The notes beneath the pieces were generated by a model. That model ran no database searches, was not told the origin of the DNA, and worked only from the letters and a program-made list of their open reading frames with translations. Position numbers and translations under genes: made by a program. Shown piece by piece: positions 1 through 11,015 of a stretch of DNA of 64,000 nt. Each line of letters starts with the position of its first letter. The first letter of the stretch is position 1. The stretch comes from Pseudevernia furfuracea (lineage: Eukaryota; Ascomycota; Lecanoromycetes; Lecanorales; Parmeliaceae), in the NCBI GenBank assembly GCA_022315425.1, contig JAIUPT010000050.1, positions 1,054,001 to 1,118,000 of the forward strand. The letters are read 5' to 3'.

Positions 1-1
1 T

Positions 2-259
2 TCTGTATCTCTGGGACATGGCTTGCATGAAGCTATCGATTGGCGTGAAGAGATTCCTGAAGAATTGAATGGTTACGGTAAGATCGCTGAATTATTGTTG
101 AAGCGTGTGGTTATGCAGCTACATATGAGCGGGCTCATTGGCCTTTGTCCATGCGCTCAGGCAAAGAGGGGTGGGATGGAATTTGTTTGTCCTTCTTCTT
201 CTCTTCATACGCTTCCACATCCAGACTTCGTGCCTTCGACCTCGTTGTCGCTCTCATAA
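2..259 (+). CDS. possible 3' end of a gene cut by the window edge
   Basis: An open frame runs in from the left edge to a stop at 257-259. The first ~25 codons (GLHEAIDWREEIPEELNGYG) look protein-like and are followed near position 79 by a plausible donor (GGTAAG), after which the composition turns Cys/Ser/Pro-rich and less convincing. I do not recognise the family. It could equally be non-coding. Confidence 0.2.
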   Translation, partial: SVSLGHGLHEAIDWREEIPEELNGYGKIAELLLKRVVMQLHMSGLIGLCPCAQAKRGGMEFVCPSSSLHTLPHPDFVPSTSLSLS

Positions 260-432
260 TCCAGCTGTCCCACCCGAGTCTTACAGCATAGCTCTCCACG
301 TCATGAGCTGTTGAACCCCCTCAATCAACGACAACATTGCCGACGTCCATTCTCTCTGCCCCGCCACTACAGACAATGCTCGAACCTCGACCCTACCTCC
401 GATAGCAGTGCTCCCCCCATCACCTCCTGGCA

Positions 433-1092
433 ATGGGCAAACTAATAAAGAACCACTGGGCCCGCCTCATTATCCTCACCGCCGCAGCCTGTACGTCTCC
501 CCTTGCCCCCAACGGCCACCCACCAATTAACCCCCCTCCCCCCCTCACAGACCAGATCGCCGCCTCCATCAGCGCCTTCTTCTGGCCGAAGCTATTCTGG
601 GACTTCCTAACCACGAACCTCGACCCCGTCGTCCGGCCCATCCCCATCCTCCAAATCATCAACCTCCTCCTCGGCCTGCTCGGCCTGTGCTGGGAATGGC
701 CTCTCCCCCTCTTCACCGCCGCCGCCACCTCCACCCGCCTCCACAACAACCACACCGCCGCCGCCTCCTCCTCCCCCTCGTCCTACGACCACACATCCCA
801 ACAGACAAAGCCCGGACACAAACACACCGGCTCCGACGGCTCCCCTCCGAGACCGCCGACCCGGACCGCGGCGGCCCTGGCGGCGATGCACCGGAGCATC
901 GAAGCCAGACTGTTCGTCTACCCCCTGAGCAGCCTGGCGGCGCTGCTGCTGTACCAGGGCACGAACGCGGGGCTCTACTACATCGTCGGCATGGGCGTGT
1001 ACTTCTGGGCCTTTAGCGAGGGCGAGGTGGTGATGGGCGTGCCGTGGACGTTGCCGAGGCGGCGGAAGACCCCGGGCCTTTCGCGCGTCTGA
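433..1092 (+). CDS. PRO41/DUF7727-like small integral membrane protein
   Basis: CDS join(433..490,551..1092), 199 aa. The 60-bp intron (gtacgt..cacag) keeps frame, so a read-through translation also stays open, but splicing restores the conserved LTAAAYQIAASI segment. The start MGKLIKNHWARLI, the helix-like FFWPKLFWDFL, the segment INLLLGLLGLCWEWPL and the C-terminal YIVGMGVYFWAFSEGE match a fungal family of small multi-helix membrane proteins. From memory these resemble Sordaria PRO41, an ER membrane protein needed for fruiting-body development; that link is not proven here. A Ser/Thr/Pro/His-rich stretch of about 60 residues lies between the third helix and the conserved HRSIEARL motif and is an apparent lineage-specific insertion. 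It converges with dsk2. Confidence 0.75.
   Translation: MGKLIKNHWARLIILTAAACTSPLAPNGHPPINPPPPLTDQIAASISAFFWPKLFWDFLTTNLDPVVRPIPILQIINLLLGLLGLCWEWPLPLFTAAATSTRLHNNHTAAASSSPSSYDHTSQQTKPGHKHTGSDGSPPRPPTRTAAALAAMHRSIEARLFVYPLSSLAALLLYQGTNAGLYYIVGMGVYFWAFSEGEVVMGVPWTLPRRRKTPGLSRV
491..550 (+). other. in-frame 60-bp intron of the PRO41-like gene
   Basis: Donor gtacgt and acceptor ctcacag. Removing it joins T|AC to give Tyr in the conserved AAAYQIAA segment. It has no stop codon in frame, so automated prediction could miss it. Confidence 0.75.
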
Positions 1093-1510
1093 CGGTCGCA
1101 TATACGTCCCTTTTTTTTGGCGGATTCTTTTTGGAGGATTTTGCATAGTGCTCTGATGACCCTGCATGACGAAGCATATACATAGCATGGAGAGGAACCT
1201 GTCGCATTTACAATGCAATTGCATGGACGGAGAAATGAGGGAGAGAAGGGGTTTGCCGAGCATCGATTGGAGATTATTGGAGATACACTATCGAGCCAGC
1301 TGGATGTGAAAGCTGAGCTGTACATACTAAGCATAGTTACTGCTAGCTATATTATTAGCAGAGCAAAATGGGGCACGCCGTCTTCGCCTCTTTCTCATGA
1401 AACCACAAGCATGATGTTAGTCTTCCTTTCTGGCCCTCCATCACCACTGCCGTGCCCGCCGGCACTTCATCTGCTTTCTTCCTCCATCACAAGTCCTTTG
1501 CTTTCACAGC
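1093..1510. other. 3' intergenic between convergent genes
   Basis: No supportable gene. It holds the 3' untranslated regions of the PRO41-like gene (+) and dsk2 (-). The T-rich tract at about 1109-1117 could be part of a transcript end, but no defined terminator can be shown. Confidence 0.5.
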
Positions 1511-2952
1511 TCAATGCGTAAGCAGATATTCCACCGCCCCCTGCACACTCCCGCCCGTCCGCCTCAACGCTTCAATGTTCCTCTCAAACTCGTAAAAACC
1601 CATATCATTCAATTGCCTCAGTTGCTCCGCATACCTGTCCTCCGGCGGCCTGTCATCCTGCGGTGCCGGTGGTGGTGGTGAGCCAAAGCCTCCTGCGCCA
1701 CCGAATCCACCCATTCCACCCAGACCTTGCAGAGCAGCGAAAGGATTGAAGCCGGCTTGTGCTGCTGAATTGGCGGTTGGGTTGTTGGGGTCAGGGTTGG
1801 CGGTGGCATTGGCACCCGTGCCGCCCATTGCGCCCATCATTTGCTGCATCATTTGTGGGTTCTGCATCATGTTCCGTGCCATATCGGCAATGGGATTAGC
1901 ACCCTGTTGCGGAGTAGCTCCAGGCGCTTGCGTCCCAGCTGGTGGAGGCGAGCCTGGAGTGTTGCCGCCCATACCGCCTGGGCCGAAGAGTGCTGCGAAG
2001 GGATTTGTACCTCCTGCTCCACCAGCGTCAGCGGGGTTACCGAACATAGCGAATGGGTTCGGAGGTTGCTGTGGTGTTGCATCTGGCTGCCTAGGCGTAG
2101 CTGTCTCCCCTTCCGCGGAAGGCTGCTGGCCCGGTGTCGTATCCGTGATGCCTGGAGCTGGAAATGCCTGATTACCACCCCCGCCCATACCAGCGAACAT
2201 GCCGCCGCCGAATTGTCGTTGCATCTGTGAGATATTCCTCAAAGCTTCTGGGTTGGTCATCATGGCTCTGAAGCCAGGATCTTGCATCATCTGGCGGACT
2301 TGTGGACCCATGTCGCGGAGCATAGGATTCGAGCGGATCATCTGGTCGATGACCTGTGGATTGGCGAGGGCTTCATTCAAAGTGGAGGCGAAGTTGGGGT
2401 TTTCAAGCATAGACGCCATATGTTCAGGGTCCGGCGGTGGACCCATCTATGTAGACGTTAGCAAGATTGATCGAGAATGGAATGCAACTTGATACGGACT
2501 CCTCCATCAGGCCCAAACATATTGGCATTAGGCATCTGCGCATATCCCGCATACCTCGCCCCCGTCAATCCCGCCAGCGGATCCTGCCCCGTCCCACTCG
2601 CCAGGTTCGTAGGCACGCCAGTAGCAGGTTGTGCCCCAGTTCCCCCCGTATTCACGCTTCCCTGATTTGCCGGATTCTGTCTCTGATTGCTCGCAGCACC
2701 TTTCACCAAGTGCACCGTGTTTCCCTCTTTCACTTTGTACGAGCCCAGTGTATCTGCATCTTTAAGGACGCGGCCGGAGTAGATGAGGCGTTGGCGGTCT
2801 GGCGGTATGTCTGCGTATTCAGGGCCTGAGAGCTTGATTTTCAGGTCGATGACGGTCATGGAAAGGGCAACTGTGAGGACGTATTTGGCATCGCTGGAGG
2901 ACTTGACATTGAAAGTGATGGGCGTTTCGTCGGCGGTTGAGTCGTCCGCCAT
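1511..2952 (-). CDS. dsk2: ubiquilin, UBL-UBA shuttle protein Dsk2
   Basis: CDS complement(join(1511..2446,2500..2952)), 462 aa. This is a cytosolic/nuclear shuttle that binds polyubiquitinated clients with its C-terminal UBA and the proteasome with its N-terminal ubiquitin-like domain. The UBL lies at about residues 10-85 (ITFNVKSSSDAKYVL, LIYSGRVLKD, VHLVKG). A central STI1-type region (NPNFASTLNEALANPQVIDQ, NPMLRDMGPQVRQMMQ) and a Met/Gln/Gly/Pro-rich middle follow. The UBA sits at the end (LRQLNDMGFYEFERNIEALR, then VEYLLTH). The single 53-bp intron (gtccgt..catag) joins GPDGG to MGPPPDPEHM. Length and domain order are normal for fungal Dsk2. Confidence 0.95.
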
Positions 2953-3718
2953 GGCGGGGTTAGCGGTGGCGGTAGAGGACGACGTAGAGTCGGTAGGGTA
3001 TGCAAGATGAATGGGCTAGACTCAAGGTGCGAAATGTTTTTGTTGTGATGTGACTGTAGTCGTCAAAGCGTCAAAGTAGTATGTAGAGTGAAGTGCTCTC
3101 TTTCATTTGAACGTTGGTGACACAAGGTGGATGACGTCCAACGGCGATCGGAGTTGATCGGTTGCTTTAGGATGTCTTCACTACTTATTCAATCAACCAA
3201 CATAAAAGATTCTTTTCAGATTGAGGAGGGTCATAAGCCAGAAGCATCTTTAGATTTATGTGGCGGAAGCACAAGTGTCATCGACATACACCTTCTAGCG
3301 TGGTCTTTCGCTTTCCATAGCAAGGAATGGGAAATCCGAGGCCGTGAATACAGAATGTTTCATGTTCTCAAGGTTTGATGGACACCTTGATGATTTGGAC
3401 TATTATGACTACGAAGCTATTTGTGTCCCGCAAACCAACGAGACAGGTCCTTCGCTGAACCTATTGTGCCCATGATGGATAGTCATACACCTGGAGCTCC
3501 TGCTCATGTAAAATGTGCAAATGTACAATACACGCGCAATCCGGCATTCTCGAAGACAATCCATGCAAGTCCTACCGGATGATCTTCCCTCAAATCCATA
3601 TCACGGATGGGAAGTACCCCGATTTTGATGCAGCGTGAACACATACTGCAGTAGAAATGAGACAACAAAAGCATTTCCTCCTTTCACTGACCTAAACACG
3701 CTCCATACGGAGCCTCGC
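2953..3718. other. intergenic, dsk2 promoter side
   Basis: Between the dsk2 start (transcribed leftward) and the 3' end of the next minus-strand gene. The upstream region of dsk2 should lie in the first few hundred bases. No further gene is supportable. Confidence 0.5.
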
Positions 3719-6010
3719 TCACATAATATTGTCGAGTTCTCTTAACGGGACCCTCATAATAACCCCTTCCTCCGTCAAGTCGCTAGATCACAATCTCGCT
3801 GTCAGCATTGCCTGCTCGAGGGGGTTGTATCGAGCCTTGAAACATTTTGAGGAGTGAAAACCCCGAGACATGTCTCAAGCCTCAAGACTTGGTCCACAAC
3901 AGGAATATGGGCGGGGAAAAAACGTACTCGATCTCATTGTTAGGGTGCATTGTATCCTCTGGACTCAGCTTTGAGAGCTTCCTCGTCGGAGAACTTTCTG
4001 GATTGTCAAGTCTATCCTTCGAATCGACTTCCGATATGGCAACTTTGGTCACTCTTTTCCGCTTGCCCTCGACGGACTTCTCACTATTAGCGCCGCCACT
4101 GTTCTCTTTGCCTAGAGCACTAGTGGAAGGTGCAGATGCTCTTCTCTGAGATTTGCTGCTCGGTACTTCAAGGCCCATCTCGCTGGTCCGGCCTTCTTTC
4201 CTGCCTTTCACGTTTCCCGTGGGCCTTCCAACAGGCCTTTTCTTGGCTTTGTCATCAGTTCCTTCGCCGTTTTCATTGTGCATATCCGACTGGCGAGCGG
4301 CTGACCTGGGGTTGTCAAAGCTAGGGTTGACGCTATTGTTCGACGGTACACGTGTATTGAAAGGGGGTGGAGGGTCTCGGCTTGTGACAGACACGGAGCG
4401 AGGCATGCCGGCAAACGAGACGGCTCTGAGCTCCGCCGCTATCGAAGCTTTTCCGGGCGGCGTGTTGGCTGCACTGTTGACTCTTGTGTTTGATGGAGCA
4501 GAAATGCCGCTATTGGCTGAGCAGTCTCGGGGATTCAACCGAGTCATCAAGTCATTGAATAGGGTTTCGCTCTCTTCTCTGTCGATGTCCGCGGCTTCCT
4601 CCACATAGTTAAGGTGAGCAACTCTCATTGCAGTTGAGTCTTCACCTGTATACCAAGAAACTTGGCGACTGCTGGCTAGTGACTGAGGGCGAGAGTAGTC
4701 GGGCATAGGATGGCTGCAGCGGCTGTTCGCCGGTGAGGAAGGACGAGTAACATCTGGCATTGGTTCGTCATGGTTGTCTGAAGTAGAGCGAGACCGGTCT
4801 TTCATAGAAACATCACCTGAGGTCGTAGTATTACGGCTCCACGGGTTACGATGGTTGTAGAGATTCGCTCCTCCATTGAAGGGGTCAGACATCGGGCCTT
4901 GCTGGGACCAGAAAGGATCATCATTCTTAAGTCCAGGAGGACGAAATCCGGGTAGCGAAGCGGGTAAGGGGGAAATGAGCTTTGCACGAGCACTAACCAT
5001 TGATGGATTTCGGCGACGTGGGGAATGGGCATGCGTATCAGGGTCTGCTGCTTGCGTGTGAGGCGAGGAGACGTTGTGGAATTGCTGTGCAGCCTGGAAG
5101 TACAATCCCTGGTTCGGCCAAGCTATACCACAGTTCTCCAGTATATCTGCATGGAATTAGCACAAGCGACTTGAGGTGCTTGAACTCCACCTCACGTAAA
5201 GGAGCATGCTGAAAAGAGAACGAGACTACGTTCTTCGTTCTCTCGAATGCTGAGACTCCTGGTCCATGGTTGATCCCTTCAGCGATGACGATCTTGATCC
5301 TTCCTATGTTCTGCGCAGGATTGGCCCAAGTCTGCGTCAGCACCTCTGTATGAAAAGGAGGGAATCGGAGCTGGTCGTGGTTGCCGTCCTTGTCCCTATC
5401 TGGCACTGCGTCAGTGTAGGCCTTCTTCAATGACGTGTAGGCACGCATACGAGAGCTCATATCTGTAGCCACCAGAGTTAGTGTGGTGGACAGCGGAGAT
5501 ACTTCATGTCTGCTCACCAATCGTCTGAGGCCAAGGAGGATCCTGATGCAACAATGTGCCTCTGCCATCATTTGTCAGCCGATTCATAGTAGGAAGCGAA
5601 ACGAGAGGCGCGGTGACACACGCAATGCAGACACCATCAAGCAAGACTTTAGCCTCGAACCCTACCATGTCCTCCTGAGGAGCCCTAGCCACAGTCTCAC
5701 GGCTAACCGTTGGAGTAGACCAGCTATGCAACGACACTCGAAATGGGGATCCCGGCAGTATGCTAGGTATGAAGCATGAGACAGTCGGCAACGGGGCCCT
5801 CACAACGGTGGAGTAAGCGGGATGGGCAGAAGGGTTTTGGAAGGGAACGACGTCTGTAGCTGTAGCTGTTAGCTTTGGTGCGAAATGTAGCGTTGAAGTG
5901 TCCTCACCGGGGTCTTGATTGACGGTACAAGCAGTCCCAAACTCCTGCAGTGGAGTCTTCGAGTCTCCAACCAGAGGGAAGATGAGGACGTCCCAATTCT
6001 GGTACCTCAT
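3719..6010 (-). CDS. uncharacterised conserved fungal protein (MRYQNWDVLIFP family)
   Basis: CDS complement(join(3719..3782,3928..5146,5196..5462,5518..6010)), 680 aa. The N-terminal ~250 residues form a conserved region (start MRYQNWDVLIFP, then TVSCFIPSILPGSPFRVSLH, LRFPPFHTEVL, GRIKIVIAEGI, VVSFSFQHAPLHILENCGIA). I recall similar starts in many Pezizomycotina proteins of unknown function. The rest is long, Ser/Pro-rich and probably disordered, with a basic stretch (KKRPVGRPTGNVKGRK) resembling an AT-hook, which suggests a nuclear role; that is inference. Introns of 49 and 55 bp split the conserved half. The last intron, 3783..3927, is an ILE, and the tiny last exon ends LRELDNIM. A further short intron within 5850-5910 cannot be excluded. 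Confidence 0.7.
3783..3927 (-). repeat. introner-like element (ILE) copy 1, spliced intron
   Basis: A 145-bp intron with donor GTACGT and acceptor ATCTAG. Its centre carries an imperfect inverted repeat: GCTTGAGACATGTCTC pairs with the later AAAATGTTTCAAGGCTC. It aligns along most of its length with the intron at 25238..25384, which is in an unrelated gene. Removing it joins GA|C and gives the C-terminus DDLTEEGVIMRVPL. Confidence 0.8.
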
Positions 6011-6617
6011 GGCTGCGACTTGAGTTTGCAGTGGATCTTGTCAGTACTATCAGAGATCTCGAGGGGATTGATGGTGTTGCGAAGCCACGAACGATGAGAT
6101 GGAGGGAAATTGTGTGGAAAAAAAACATGGTTGAGGTTTGACTTATGAGCAGGCTGCACCTGCCACTCTGCGGAACTTTTCAGTGACTGGAAGAAATGTG
6201 AGGAAAGAGCCTTGCGACTTTTATGCAAGAGCTACCAGCATTCCAATTCGCAAGCACACCATTAGCTTTATCGAATCCGGGACCTAGGATATGCTAAAGC
6301 TAAGAGAATCGTCTCCACTCACTCATGAGATGCCACCTCCGGCATGTCGTTGCCAACCACGCTTGAGATGCCTAGTGATACAAGGAAATTGCCTCCGCTT
6401 TCTCGTCTCTCCTTGCAGTCCGACCTGGAAGATGAGAAAGGATGTGCAAAGGAACTCCCCAACTCCTGTCGCTTAATCTTTGCTTTCATGGGAATAAAAA
6501 ATGCAAGTACCCCCGGATATCACCGCCCCACCAATCTCATAGTGGAAATGACAGAACAATCGCAAGAACAGCAGACCTAGATTCAGTCCCTATCCGATCT
6601 CGATACCTCAATATTGC
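6011..6617. other. intergenic between two minus-strand genes
   Basis: Upstream region of the 680-aa protein gene and 3' flank of the RRM gene. Short open frames on the plus strand here lack recognisable motifs. No supported feature. Confidence 0.45.
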
Positions 6618-8854
6618 CTACTGAGAAAATACATTCCCATACCCCCTGCCATCCGCCTCAAGGCGGTTGCTGATGTCTTGTTGTTGCTGCATGTACATGT
6701 CGTTAAGCTGGTGGACTGGGATAGGATCGGTCGGGCCAGGGGCGCCGGGTGAGAGGGCGCCAGGTGGACCTTGTGGTAGACCTTGGCCCGGACTCTGAGG
6801 TGGGTGCATGTGAGCTGCGTTAGGACTAAAGGGCGCGTGTGGTTAGCAGGTCCTGATTTGTTTGGCAGCATTCGAGATAAAGCTCTCAGCAGAGTTTTAG
6901 AAGTGCAGAAAACCCTGGGTAAAACTTGGGGGAAGAAGGAACGCCTTTGGCTGTACATAAAGAGGAGGGGGGTTGGAAGTAAGAACAGTGCAGTAATCTG
7001 ATATTACTAAAGAGCTTCACAACTTTCAGGAGACCCAGGCAACAAGAAGCCATGCAACACATTCAGGAGGAGTAAGTACATTTCGGTTGGGGAAGGGTTC
7101 GTAGCATTCGTCTCATCCCCCTGAAAGACGCTCTTGCTGTACAGCCATCCCGTGAAAATCGCATGCTATGAGGTGAGCAAAGAAAACTTTTCGCAAAATT
7201 CCTCCGTGTATTCCTCTATTGATAACGCTAATCGGAGAAGGAACCCTCGAGTGAAGGCCATTTCAAGAAGCGAAGGGCAAATTCGAGAGGTCACCGCGAT
7301 AGCCTGACACAGGAAAACCGTCTGGAAAGTTTGAAGAACAGGGGGGTATCTTACTATGAGAGAGTTAGCACTGTTCAAATGTGAGGCTGGTACATAGATG
7401 CATACCTTCATTGGAGCGAAATTGCCGTAAGGGTGCGAAGGAGGCATACCCATAGATGGGTATACGGGTGGAGGAGGCGCAGGGCGATATGGTGTGCCGG
7501 CAGGACCAGAATTGTTCTGGCTACGTCCCCAGCTGAGACGGACCCGCGAGTTGCCAATGGGATAGCCTTGCATCTGGTTGATGGCCATCTCTGCTGCGTG
7601 ACGCTGGACGAACTGAACAAATCCGCAGCCCTTCCCAGGAGGAATCTTGACGTAGGTGATCTCTCCGAATCCTTGGAAGAAAGAGCGGAGCTCGTCCTCC
7701 GTGACATATCCAGAAAGCCCTCCAACGAAGACTGTGGTGTTATTCGGGTCGGTGAACTGGTTCATTGGCTGGGGCTGGCCATAGTATCCAACAGGAGGAT
7801 TTCCCATGTAATTCATGCCGCCAACTGGTGCTCCTCCGGGGCCACCTGGACCAGGCATGCCCATACCTCCTGGCCCTCCACCACCGGTCTTGTTCTTTGG
7901 CGTTGCCGTGGAGATGCGCATGGGTCGGTTGCCGCAGTAGACCCCTTGCATCTCTTGCAATGCACGCTGTTGGTCACCCTCGTCTGAGAAACGAACGAAA
8001 CCGTAGCCGCGGGACATTCCGCTGATAGGGTCTGTCATAATCTTGGCCGATTTGCAAGATGGAAAGCGATTCTGGAAGAGAGAAACCAGAACATATTCAT
8101 TGACCTCCGGTCCGAGATCGCCAACGAAAATCGAGTGCTCTGGTCCACGCTCGTCACGGCTAAGACATTAGCAAAGTCCGTTTGGAATACGACGGAGAAA
8201 GCATACCTTCGATCAGCTAGACCACCGCCAGACGCCCAGTTTAGCTTGAATGGACGGTTGGAGTTGGGAATGATGGTGCCATTGAGAGTCAAGGCCTTGG
8301 CGGCAGCCTCAGGGCTCTGGAAGTCAATGAAACAGTAGCCGGCATTGCTACTGGAGGTCAGTACGCATTGGCAGACGTTAAAAAGACTAGAATGACCGGC
8401 TTACCCGGAGAACTTGTCACGGATCATCTTGACATTGACTTGCTCGCCCATATTGTACCAAACTGTCCGCACGAAGTTCTCGTCGATCCAGGGCTCAAGC
8501 TCGCCCATCCTGTAACACTGTCAGCCTTTGCTGCATGAGGACTGACGTGTAACGTCATTGCTTGTTGATAGTCTTGGAAAAAGACGTGATCGAATCATTG
8601 TGTAAACCACTGCCGCCAAAGCCAGAGTGCAAGAGGGGAGTAGCATACCATAAGGTTGTCTTCGCATCGCCTCCTTGCGGCTGTCCACCAGCGGATCCTG
8701 GATCACCGCCGTTACCACCTTGAAAGCCACCAGCAGAATTGGGAGGCATCTGCCCTCCCATGGTCTGGTCTTGCTGTGGGGGGCCACCAGGGCCAGCTCC
8801 ACCGTCTCCTTGCTGACCCTGTTGGGGAAAGTTATCGTAGTTTTGGAAACTCAT
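6618..8854 (-). CDS. csx1: three-RRM RNA-binding protein, Nam8/Csx1 type
   Basis: Supported exons: complement 8649..8854, 8405..8509, 8207..8350, 7406..8159 and a final 6618..6825. RRM1 runs across exons 1-3 (TTLWMGELEPWIDENF, NAGYCFIDFQSPEAA, LNWASGG). RRM2 follows (HSIFVGDLGPEVNEYVL, MSRGYGFVRFSDEGDQQRAL). RRM3 is TTVFVGGLSGYVTEDELRSF with KGCGFVQFVQR. A Gly/Pro/Met-rich linker separates RRM2 and RRM3. The family binds mRNA 3' ends (S. pombe Csx1) or acts with U1 snRNP (yeast Nam8). Introns of 139, 54 and 47 bp are in phase. The step from PMK (7406) to the last exon (PNAAHMHPPQSPG..GNVFSQ) is out of phase, so at least one small exon of 3n+2 nt must lie in 6826-7405; I could not place it. 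Confidence 0.85.
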
Positions 8855-11015
8855 TGTGCGGAGTGTCTAGACGCTCGGGTATTTGAGTGGGGAGGTGTTG
8901 TGGAAATGAGGAAGAGAAAATTAGAAATGTTCGGGACTGTGAGAATTAGGGACGATCTGTCAGCTATGTCCGAGCAGTAAAAAGTACTGGGTACAGGTTG
9001 TGTGCCGTACTGTATACGTACCTAGAAGCTTCTGTATTCTCAAGCCAATGCAGTAGACAGCGCAATTTCAACACTCAGTGCTTCGCAGTGCTTGCTCGCT
9101 CGAAGAGAATCGAAAATTCGAGTGCCCAGAGATACGACTTGAGGATCGCTTGCTTGCGCTAATAATGAACTCCAAGTGGAAAGGAGAAAGTGATACGGAA
9201 GGATACCGAAGGATGGAAGTTGTGGATGATGTATGGAGGGGTGATGAATGGATCGCTCCAGTGGTGCGGGATATTAATACTTGTCTATGTCGATTCCTGT
9301 GGTGTGAAGCAATCGGTGTAGAAGAAGAATCACGCTCGTTGACCTAGGCTCTATATCGTTAGCCTCAAGCGCTGACGAATTCGGTGACACTGTGTTTGAC
9401 AGTGAATATGGCGTGGTGAAGAGCAAGCATGCATAGGTGATTGGCTGGTTGGGTGTTACGCCATGCCAAGACTTTCAGCAGTGAATGCAGCAGGCCAGTC
9501 GAGATTGCATGCTCAACCGGTGCCTGACTCATAGATGCTGATAAGGTCAAGGAGGAGGTAGAAGACTCGTACTCTAGGCGATGCGACTTGGAAGGAATGA
9601 AATTGCATGCCTTGGTGGGCGCAGTGAGGTGCGTGGGAGAAAATGAAGATTGCCCACTCACCAGATCACGAAGACGCTCAGTGCTCAGTGGGAAACTGTG
9701 ACAAAGCTGATGCTGCAAGTCAAAAGCTGCAAATCAAGAACACCCGCGACACCAAGGGACACGAAGGCGAGAGGGAAAAAAGGGCGGAAGAAATGCTTTT
9801 GAGTGAGCAGGTAGAAGAAGTTGAACTTTGTGCTGGAGAGGGAAAAGAAAAAAAGCTGAGAGTGGGAAAATCGAAAATCCGAGTGGAGGGGAGAGCGTCG
9901 CGCTAGTGCGCCAATTTTTAGTAGTGCCATTACAACTTACACACTCGCTACTTCACTGCGACTTTTTACTTTGCCGCATATACGCGATCAAAGCATGTAC
10001 CTCAAAGGTACCCACAGGATTCCAGCTGGCGGGGTATTTCAAAACTATATGCGCGAACCATCTGATGCCTCCGATCTTTATTCCTATTTTACTATTTTAC
10101 TCGAGATGCCCTGCTGCTGCTGCCACCATCTGCCATCAGTCTCTTGTTGCAAAAACAAAAACACCCGAATTCGCGCTTGCGACCCGATGAGAAGCATCAA
10201 GCTTGCCGAGCATGACATTTTACAAATACTCTTCGCCCTTGCGTTGGGCATCAATCCAAATGCTCCTGCTTGAGCCAATTGCCGGTCAAACTGCATGAGG
10301 ACAGTGAGTGCTATTCCACCCGGCCCGCCTCTTTTGCTCTGGACTGCCGGGGGAAAAAAATTCGCAATTTATTTAAGCCAGTGGTGTTCTAGGCAGGCAT
10401 CATACTCTGGTTCACCAATAGCGTCTCGAGAACATGGATCTATATTTTAGAGTCAAGCATAGCGGAGGTGCAGCCAGGGTCAGCGGAGAGACCTCCTCAA
10501 TCGTGGGGAGTGGCCCAAGTCTGGCGGTGAAGGTGAGTCGGAACCAAATGTCTTTCTTGACCGCATGATTCGGGATTCCCATTCGTCAGGCATGAAGAAG
10601 ATCGAGAAGATCAGAAGATCTGGGCCTTCACAACAATCTTATTAGTAGGGGCACATGCTACTTGGTACCTACATTTATGGGTTGAGTTCCGGCAGCAACC
10701 GCAGAGCATGCTCTAGAAAGATGTCTTGCAGCAAAAATCGGTCACGTGGGCTGCAACGTTTCCTTCTCACAGCATATCAAACATTTGTCGTCAGAGTCTC
10801 CAAAGAGGACAAGGGTTATATATATAGATCGTACAGAAAGACGACTCTCAAACCGTTGATTAGAATTTAAACACGAACGTATATCCTGCTACACTTCCAT
10901 AACCTCCTGAATGCCATTGAGAGGCTTCTTCCTTAACGCCTTGCTGCCTGTCCCCGTATGCAATTCAAGTCGTCGAAATGCTATAGATCAATGAAGATAT
11001 TTACTCCTTCCCTAA
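8855..11015. other. 2.2-kb gene-poor intergenic region
   Basis: Contains the upstream region of the RRM gene and the 3' flank of the BOI gene. Frames of about 80-120 codons occur on both strands, but none shows family motifs, sensible codon use or splice structure. An A-rich run followed by TTTATTTAAG lies near 10353-10377. Confidence 0.45.

Noticed and set aside
607..1263. Minus-strand 218-codon frame opposite the PRO41-like gene
   Set aside because: Arg/Gly/Val homopolymer composition is a mirror of the GC-rich sense strand; the plus-strand frame has conserved family motifs and a good intron.
1746..2230. Plus-strand frames of 129-141 codons across dsk2
   Set aside because: They are antisense shadows of the Gly/Pro/Met-rich ubiquilin linker.
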